Shown: positions 58,474 to 64,000 of the stretch, in pieces | Numbering within the stretch: the first letter of the stretch is position 1 | Layout: every line of letters begins with the position of its first letter | DNA from: JBFYTX01 sp963739515 | GTDB lineage: Bacteria > Chloroflexota > Dehalococcoidia > Dehalococcoidales > RBG-16-60-22 | NCBI GenBank assembly: GCA_963739515.1 | Contig: CAVUAO010000003.1 | Span: forward strand, 248,001-312,000 | Length of the DNA: 64,000 nt | Direction: 5' to 3' | Translations under genes and position numbers: made by a program | The notes under the pieces: generated by a model | The model's input: the letters and a program-made list of their open reading frames with translations, nothing else | What the model was told of the DNA's origin: nothing | Databases searched by the model: none

Positions 58474-61400
58474 ATGGAAAATGTGGCGATAAAGATTTTA
58501 CTGATTGAAGACAACCCTGACGACCAGGAGCTATTGCAGAGAAAACTGGGCAAATCCGCCAACGGCCGGCTGACGGTAACCGCGGTGAAGAGCCTCCACG
58601 ATGCCATCGAGCACCTTGCCCAGAACAAACCGGATATTATTCTGAGCGACCTCGGACTGCCGGACAGTCATGGACTCGATACCGTCACTAAAATAATGTG
58701 CGAAGCGCCGAATATACCGCTGGTAGTATTGACCGGGCTTGATGATGAAGCTACGGCCCTTAAGGCCGTCCAGGCCGGCGCCCAGGACTACCTAGTCAAG
58801 GGGCAGCTCGAGGGCCGGCAGCTGGAACGCTCCCTATTTTACGCCATCGAGCGGACCCAGCTACAGACCGAACTGGAACAACATACCCAGGAAATTTCTA
58901 AAATCCAGGGCAATCTATTAAAAATCCTGGATAAAAACGCCGACGCCATCATCATCGTTGCGGGCCAGGATAAGAAGATCCTGTTCACCAACCCGGCCGC
59001 GGCATCTCTCTTAGACCAGAGGAAAAAAGACCTGATTAACACACCATTCTTGTTCCCTCTTGACGGCGGCAAGACATCAGAAATCGAAATCAGCCATCGT
59101 GTCAAGGGGACAATTACCGCTGAGATGAACGTAGTGGAAATCGATTGGGAAGGCCAGCCGGCTTACCTGGCATCCCTGCGCAATATTACCAGACGTAAAA
59201 AGATGGAGGAAGCCCTCCGGGTATCCGAAGAAAAGTTTTCTAAAGCTTTCCGGCACAGCCCGGAGGCATTCGTTATCTCCAGCATCGAAGACGGCACGAT
59301 ACTGGAAGCCAATGATACCTTTTTACGTAAGACCGGCTATACCGATAAAGAAATCGTCGGGAGGAAGTCGAGCGAGGTGGGTGTCTGGGCCGATCCGCAA
59401 GAACGCGCCGATGCCGTTAAAACGTTGAAAGAAAAGGGGATGGTCAGCAACAAGGAATGCCGGTTCCGCATGAAAAACGGTGAAACCGGCGTCTGGCTCT
59501 TTTCCGGAGAAATCATCAATATCAACAGTAAAAAGTATATGCTCTCCGTGACGACCGATATCACCGAACGGAAAAAGGTAGAAGAAAAACTGCACTTCTC
59601 GGATACCGCCCTGAACTCCCTCCACGAAGGCGTTTTTGCCCTGGATAATGAATACAAAATAACCCGCTGGAACGAGACGTGCGAGCAGATATTCGGCATT
59701 AAAGCTGCCGAGGCTATCGGTAAAATGGCCAACGAAGTCATCGATATAGTCGAGGAATACACGGGGCAAAACGAAAAACGTATCAACCTGCTTTTACAAA
59801 AGGGGTTCAACCGGGAGGAGCAACTTTACCATACGCCCCGCGGCAACGTCTGGGTTGACGTGCACAGCCAGGAGATAAAAAGCAACGGCAAACGCTACGG
59901 CTGGGTGACACTGATATCGGATATTACCGAACGGAAAAAAGCGGAGGATGAGCTGCGCTTCTCACATGCCGCCTTCAGGTCCATCCATGAAAGCGTCATC
60001 GCCATGGATACGAAATATATCATCACTCACTGGAACGAAATAAGCGAAAAAATCTACGGCATTAAGGCCGCCGATGCCATCGGTAAAAAGCTGACGAGCA
60101 TCATCGAAATAGAGGAAAACCTCCCCGAGGAAAATGAAAGGAGGTTCAAGAGACTGGAAGCCGACGGCTACCTGCGGGAAGAACAGCTGCACCGCACTAA
60201 ACATGGGGACGTCTGGGTAGACACCAGCATTCAATCCATCGAAAGCGATAATAAACGTTACGGCTGGGTGATTCTTTCTTCCGCGATAACCCAGCGCAAG
60301 CTGGCGGAAGAAGCCCTGAAACGCAGCGAGGAAAAATACCGCGAACTTATCGATACCTCCAGCGACGGCATCATCTCCACCGATTCTCAAATGAGATTCA
60401 TCGTGTGGAACCGGGGAGCGGAAAAACTGCTCGGCCATACGGAAAAAGAGATGCTGGGACAGTCTATCATGACGATCGTTCCGGAAAAGAGCCAAAAAGA
60501 CCTGTCCCGGGAACTCATCCAGAGCAAGAAAGAAGACCCCGGTAAAATCACCAGCCGGGTATTTGAAACTCACGGTCTGAAAAAAGATGGTTCCCTGGTA
60601 CCTATCGAGGTATCTCTATCAACGAGAAAATCCGAAGATAAATTTTTTATTACCGCCATCATGAGAGACATCACCGAGCGTAAACTGGCCGAGGAAGCGC
60701 TGAAACGCAGCGAGGAAAAATACCGCGAGCTCATCAGCACCTCGATCGACGGCATCATCTCCGCCGATTCTCAGATGAGCGTCATCATCTGGAACCAGGG
60801 CGCAGAAAAAATCTTCGGGTATACGGAAAAAGAAATGCTCGGGCAAAGCGTATTTAAAATCATCCCGGAAAAAGACCGGGCTAAAATGGGAAACCGAGTC
60901 AGCCTGCTGGTCAAAACGGATTCGAGGGAAGGCGTCAACGGGACGCTGGAGTTCGTCGGCCAGAGGAAAGACGGCTCCAACATCCCGATTGAAATGTCGC
61001 TATCCATCCGGAAGAATGAAGGGTCTCATATCGTCACCGCTATCGTCAGGGACGTCACGGTGCGCAAAGAGGCCGAGGAAAAACTGCGCGAAATCGACCG
61101 GATGAAGTCTGAGTTCCTCTCCAACGTCTCTCATGAGCTGCGCACGCCTCTGCAGTCCATCAGCGGCTTCACCAAGCTGATTATGAACGGCCAGGTGCCG
61201 GACGCCGCCACCCAGCAGGAATTCCTCCAGATTATCGATGGAGAGACCCAGCACCTCGGCAATCTTATCAATGGGCTGCTCGATTTGTCGCGGCTGGAGT
61301 CCGGCCGCTTCGAGATATACCCCAAACCCACCGCGATACGGGACACCATGGTCGAATCCATCAGGAGCTTCCACACGATTGCCCGGGATAAAAATATCAC

Positions 61401-61845
61401 CCTCAAGGAAGAAATACCTGACGACCTGCCGGAAATGGAAGTAGACAATGAGCGGATGCGGCAGGTGTTCGTGAATTTACTCAGCAACGCCATAAAATAC
61501 AGCGATTCCGGCGGCAGTATCATGGTCAGGGCGGAAAAACACCCGGAGGAACTGCTTTTCCAGGTATCCGACCATGGCATCGGCATGTCTCCGGAAGCCA
61601 TGCAGCACCTTTTCGAGAGGTTCTACCGCGCCAAAGAAAATACGGCCCGGAGCGGCACCGGACTGGGATTATACATCACTAAACAAATTATTGATGCGCA
61701 CGGGGGGCGCATCTGGGCGGAAAGCAAGGTCAATGAAGGCAGCACCTTCAGTTTTACGCTGCCCATTGATGTTAAGGGAGGCAACGGTCATGGCAAAAAA
61801 AATATTGATCATCGAAGACGACCCAGCAATATCAAGACTGGTTGA
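58474..61845 (+). CDS. Receiver-6xPAS histidine kinase
   Basis: 1123 residues, no membrane segment. N-terminal receiver (IEDNPDDQELL; Asp in IILSDLGLPDS near 58), six PAS domains starting near 143, 247, 373, 493, 615 and 744; the last two are near duplicates. HisKA with FLSNVSHELRTPLQS (His about 886), HATPase with NLLSNAIKYSD, DHGIGM and GTGLGLYITK. Its last 18 residues run past the start of the downstream regulator gene, overlapping by 56 bases and crossing an eight-A run. Likely cytoplasmic relay partner of kinase 1. Confidence 0.92.
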   Translation: MENVAIKILLIEDNPDDQELLQRKLGKSANGRLTVTAVKSLHDAIEHLAQNKPDIILSDLGLPDSHGLDTVTKIMCEAPNIPLVVLTGLDDEATALKAVQAGAQDYLVKGQLEGRQLERSLFYAIERTQLQTELEQHTQEISKIQGNLLKILDKNADAIIIVAGQDKKILFTNPAAASLLDQRKKDLINTPFLFPLDGGKTSEIEISHRVKGTITAEMNVVEIDWEGQPAYLASLRNITRRKKMEEALRVSEEKFSKAFRHSPEAFVISSIEDGTILEANDTFLRKTGYTDKEIVGRKSSEVGVWADPQERADAVKTLKEKGMVSNKECRFRMKNGETGVWLFSGEIININSKKYMLSVTTDITERKKVEEKLHFSDTALNSLHEGVFALDNEYKITRWNETCEQIFGIKAAEAIGKMANEVIDIVEEYTGQNEKRINLLLQKGFNREEQLYHTPRGNVWVDVHSQEIKSNGKRYGWVTLISDITERKKAEDELRFSHAAFRSIHESVIAMDTKYIITHWNEISEKIYGIKAADAIGKKLTSIIEIEENLPEENERRFKRLEADGYLREEQLHRTKHGDVWVDTSIQSIESDNKRYGWVILSSAITQRKLAEEALKRSEEKYRELIDTSSDGIISTDSQMRFIVWNRGAEKLLGHTEKEMLGQSIMTIVPEKSQKDLSRELIQSKKEDPGKITSRVFETHGLKKDGSLVPIEVSLSTRKSEDKFFITAIMRDITERKLAEEALKRSEEKYRELISTSIDGIISADSQMSVIIWNQGAEKIFGYTEKEMLGQSVFKIIPEKDRAKMGNRVSLLVKTDSREGVNGTLEFVGQRKDGSNIPIEMSLSIRKNEGSHIVTAIVRDVTVRKEAEEKLREIDRMKSEFLSNVSHELRTPLQSISGFTKLIMNGQVPDAATQQEFLQIIDGETQHLGNLINGLLDLSRLESGRFEIYPKPTAIRDTMVESIRSFHTIARDKNITLKEEIPDDLPEMEVDNERMRQVFVNLLSNAIKYSDSGGSIMVRAEKHPEELLFQVSDHGIGMSPEAMQHLFERFYRAKENTARSGTGLGLYITKQIIDAHGGRIWAESKVNEGSTFSFTLPIDVKGGNGHGKKNIDHRRRPSNIKTG

Positions 61846-62191
61846 TTATACTCTCCGGCACCAGGGCTATGAGGTCATCACCTCCGCCAACGGCCTGGAT
61901 GGAATCCGAAAAGCGCATGAAGAAGCCCCGGACCTGGTCATCCTTGATGTCATGCTGCCGGGGATAGACGGCTTTGAAATCTGTCACCGCCTCAGGTCCG
62001 CGCCGGACACGGCGCAAATGCTTATCCTGATGTTTTCGGCTAAAGCCCAGGAGATTGATAAAAGTACCGGACTGAAAGTGGGCGCCGACGATTATCTGCC
62101 CAAGCCCGCCGCGCCGGCGGAAATCGTTAACCGAATCGGGAAATTGCTGGCGAGCAAGAAAAGCATTGCCCGAGCAGAGGAGAAGGTGTGA
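61790..62191 (+). CDS. Response regulator receiver protein (PilZ-less, single domain)
   Basis: 133 residues from the ATG at 61790, with AAGGGAGG 8 bases before. Receiver motifs: IIEDDPAI, phosphoacceptor in LVILDVMLPGIDGFE (Asp about 53), MFSAKA, and the Lys in DDYLPKPAAPAE. Starts inside the kinase 2 gene in a different frame. The stop codon overlaps the PilB start (GTGA), linking it to pilus assembly. If the A-run is one base shorter, kinase 2 and this regulator would be one hybrid protein. Confidence 0.88.
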   Translation: MAKKILIIEDDPAISRLVDYTLRHQGYEVITSANGLDGIRKAHEEAPDLVILDVMLPGIDGFEICHRLRSAPDTAQMLILMFSAKAQEIDKSTGLKVGADDYLPKPAAPAEIVNRIGKLLASKKSIARAEEKV

Positions 62192-63894
62192 GCGGCGAGA
62201 AAAACAGGCCCTTCGCCACGGATAAAGCGGCCAAAAAAAGCCTGGAGGAGATGTTGCTCGAGGAAAAACTCATCACACCGGCGCAACTGGAAATCGCCCA
62301 AGCGCTGCAAAAGCAACAGGGAGGCACGCTCAACGACATCCTGTTGAAGCAGGGCGCCGTCAAACCCGAGCAGCTGGCCGTTTTACTCAGCATCAAGTTG
62401 AACCTGCCGCTCATCGACCTCAAGAGGCACGTGATACAGCCCCAGGCCCTGCGGCTCATCCCCGAAGAGATGGCCCGGAAATATATGCTGATTCCGATGG
62501 ATATCGTTAACGATTCCCTGATGGTCGTCATGGCCGACCCGGAAGACATCCGCACCATCGAAGACGTCAAAGCCCAGTCCAAGATGAGGATTGAGGTAGC
62601 CCTCGGCGTCCCATCCGATATCGAACGCGCCATCAACATCAACTACCGCTCGAGCGGGGCCATCGCCAGACAGGTCAGCCAGTTTACCCCGGCGGCGGAA
62701 AAAACGGGAGAAGCGCCGGAAATTACCGCCACCACGCCGATTACGGAAACGCTTAACCTGCTAATTACCCAGGCCATCAAAGACCGAGCTTCGGACGTGC
62801 ACATCGAACCGCAGGAAGACAGGCTCCGGATACGCTACCGGATTGACGGTATCCTTCACGATATGTTTTCTTTTCCCATCAGTGTCCACGCGCCGTTGGT
62901 GTCCCGCGTGAAAATCCTCTCCGAGATGGACATCTCCGAGCAGCGACGCCCCCAAGACGGGCAATTCTCCGTCAAAGTGGGCAACAACACCGTGGATATC
63001 CGTACCGCCACCATGGAAACACCCTACGGCGAGAGGGTAACGTTAAGGATTCTGGACAAGTCCCTGGCCCTCTTCACGCTATCCGAGCTCGGCCTGCAGC
63101 CCGATGTCCTGCAAAAATACCGGGGGATGCTGAAAAGGCCCCACGGCATGATACTGGCGGGCGGACCGACCGGCTCCGGCAAGACGACCACGCTTTATGC
63201 CACCATCAACGAGCTGGACCGCAACGAGCGCAACATTATGACCATCGAGGACCCTATCGAGTACAGCTTCATGGATATCAACCAGAGCCAGGTAAATACC
63301 AAAGCCGGGATTACCTTCGCCAGCGGCCTGCGTGCCATCATGCGCCACGACCCCGACGTCATCTTAATCGGCGAGATCAGAGACAACGATACGGTGACCA
63401 CCGCCATACAGGCGTCTCTTACCGGGCACCTGGTATTGTCCTCGATCCATGCCAACGACGCCGTCGGGGTGCTTTTCCGGCTGATGGACCTGGGCGCCGA
63501 ATCTTCTTCCATCTCCTCGACCCTCATCGGTATCGTCTCCCAGCGCATGGTGCGGCGCATTTGCACCAACTGCCGGGCGCCCTACCAGCTAAACGGGGAG
63601 GAACAGGAGATGTTTAAGCAGGAATTAAAGCTAGAAGTCACTACGTCGTTCCGCGGGGCGGGGTGCAACCTCTGCGCCAACACCGGCTACCGCGGGCGGA
63701 CCGGTATTTTCGAATTCATGGTCATGAGCGAGGCTATCCGCAAGATGCTGCGCAGCCAGGCCGGTTCCGGCGAAATCAGGGCGCAGGCCATCGCCGAGGG
63801 AATGGAGACGATGAAACAGGACGGGATGCTGAAGGTAAAAGAGGGCATCACGACCATCAGCGAGGTGCAGCGCAGCGTCTTTTCCATCACTTAA
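62188..63894 (+). CDS. pilB: Type IV pilus/type II secretion assembly ATPase (PilB/GspE)
   Basis: 568 residues from a GTG overlapping the upstream stop. N-terminal MshEN-type domain (LLEEKLITPAQLEIAQALQKQQGGTLNDILLKQG), then N2 and C-terminal RecA-like ATPase with Walker A GGPTGSGKTTT (about 325-335), Asp box (TIEDPIEY), Walker B ILIGEIRD and His box HANDAVGV. The tetracysteine zinc motif is present as C-x2-C (CTNC) and C-x2-C (CNLC). It powers pilin polymerisation. The GspF-like partner begins 45 bases downstream. Confidence 0.94.
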   Translation: MSGEKNRPFATDKAAKKSLEEMLLEEKLITPAQLEIAQALQKQQGGTLNDILLKQGAVKPEQLAVLLSIKLNLPLIDLKRHVIQPQALRLIPEEMARKYMLIPMDIVNDSLMVVMADPEDIRTIEDVKAQSKMRIEVALGVPSDIERAININYRSSGAIARQVSQFTPAAEKTGEAPEITATTPITETLNLLITQAIKDRASDVHIEPQEDRLRIRYRIDGILHDMFSFPISVHAPLVSRVKILSEMDISEQRRPQDGQFSVKVGNNTVDIRTATMETPYGERVTLRILDKSLALFTLSELGLQPDVLQKYRGMLKRPHGMILAGGPTGSGKTTTLYATINELDRNERNIMTIEDPIEYSFMDINQSQVNTKAGITFASGLRAIMRHDPDVILIGEIRDNDTVTTAIQASLTGHLVLSSIHANDAVGVLFRLMDLGAESSSISSTLIGIVSQRMVRRICTNCRAPYQLNGEEQEMFKQELKLEVTTSFRGAGCNLCANTGYRGRTGIFEFMVMSEAIRKMLRSQAGSGEIRAQAIAEGMETMKQDGMLKVKEGITTISEVQRSVFSIT

Positions 63895-63938
63895 CGGGCA
63901 TTGACTAATACTAATTTCAGGATATATCCGGGAGGTCC

Positions 63939-64000
63939 ATGACCTATAGATATCAAGCTTATACCAGCGATAAAAAAATCGTCCAGGGCACGATTGAAGT
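63939..64000 (+). CDS. pilC: PilC/GspF inner-membrane platform protein, 5' end only
   Basis: ATG at 63939 preceded by GGGAGG. The visible 20 residues MTYRYQAYTSDKKIVQGTIE match the start of GspF/PilC, whose first domain reads YRYQA...G-x-V-x-G. The rest is outside the window. Confidence 0.75.
   Translation, partial: MTYRYQAYTSDKKIVQGTIE

Overview
The window looks like a chromosomal segment from an anaerobic member of the Chloroflexota, most likely Dehalococcoidia. This is inferred, not proven. The support is an HspR-controlled Clp operon, tungsten and molybdenum aldehyde oxidoreductases, an iron-sulfur DsrMKC-like respiratory module, single-domain excisionase-type HTH proteins beside type IV pilin genes, moderately high GC, and no outer-membrane genes. 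No phage, transposase or CRISPR array is visible.

Layout. 1-3300: end of a heat-shock operon (dnaJ-type chaperone, hspR, a ClpC-type ATPase) closed by a strong terminator. 3345-4860: DedA-like membrane protein, cyclophilin lipoprotein and tRNA-Ala(GGC). 5112-12473: an ABC peptide-type importer on the minus strand. It has two permeases and two tandemly duplicated binding-protein genes, each with an identical promoter and a related structured leader, and a glycerate kinase upstream. No ATPase gene is present. 12592-23694: a catabolic island with a two-subunit aconitase-X-like enzyme, a cupin, an FAD oxidoreductase with a DUF6282 amidohydrolase, a frameshifted larA, a zinc alcohol dehydrogenase, a tungsten-type aldehyde:ferredoxin oxidoreductase, and the molybdenum-enzyme maturation proteins MocA and XdhC. 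23763-29345: a MOP-type molybdenum hydroxylase (frameshifted), a NifU-like scaffold, a cysteine-desulfurase-like enzyme and an SDR. 29449-32613: MarR plus an ABC-2 exporter, and a convergent histone-deacetylase-like hydrolase. 32708-45584: a cell-envelope region with DUF2157/GDYXXLXY, a signal-peptidase-like coiled-coil protein, a subtilase and an 8.3-kb repeat-protein gene. 45610-47668: a hydroxyacid dehydrogenase, a degenerate receiver and a chagasin-like inhibitor. 47788-51338: C_GCAxxG, DsrM-like, DsrK-like and DsrC. 51335-52629: a second cupin and an MBL hydrolase. 52974-64000: HTH pair, prepilin, two large PAS histidine kinases with response regulators, PilB and the start of PilC.

How the genes may work together. 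The island couples uptake of an organic substrate to dehydration (AcnX-like), alcohol and aldehyde oxidation by two metal chemistries, and phosphorylation of glycerate. Electrons could enter a quinone-linked DsrMK complex that reduces the DsrC trisulfide. The pilus region joins a sensory phosphorelay to type IV pilus or secretion assembly.

A technical caution applies throughout. At least ten single-base indels in short, mostly G/C mononucleotide runs split seven otherwise full-length genes, nearly all consistent with one extra base. They may be residual sequencing errors, so the pseudogene calls are provisional.
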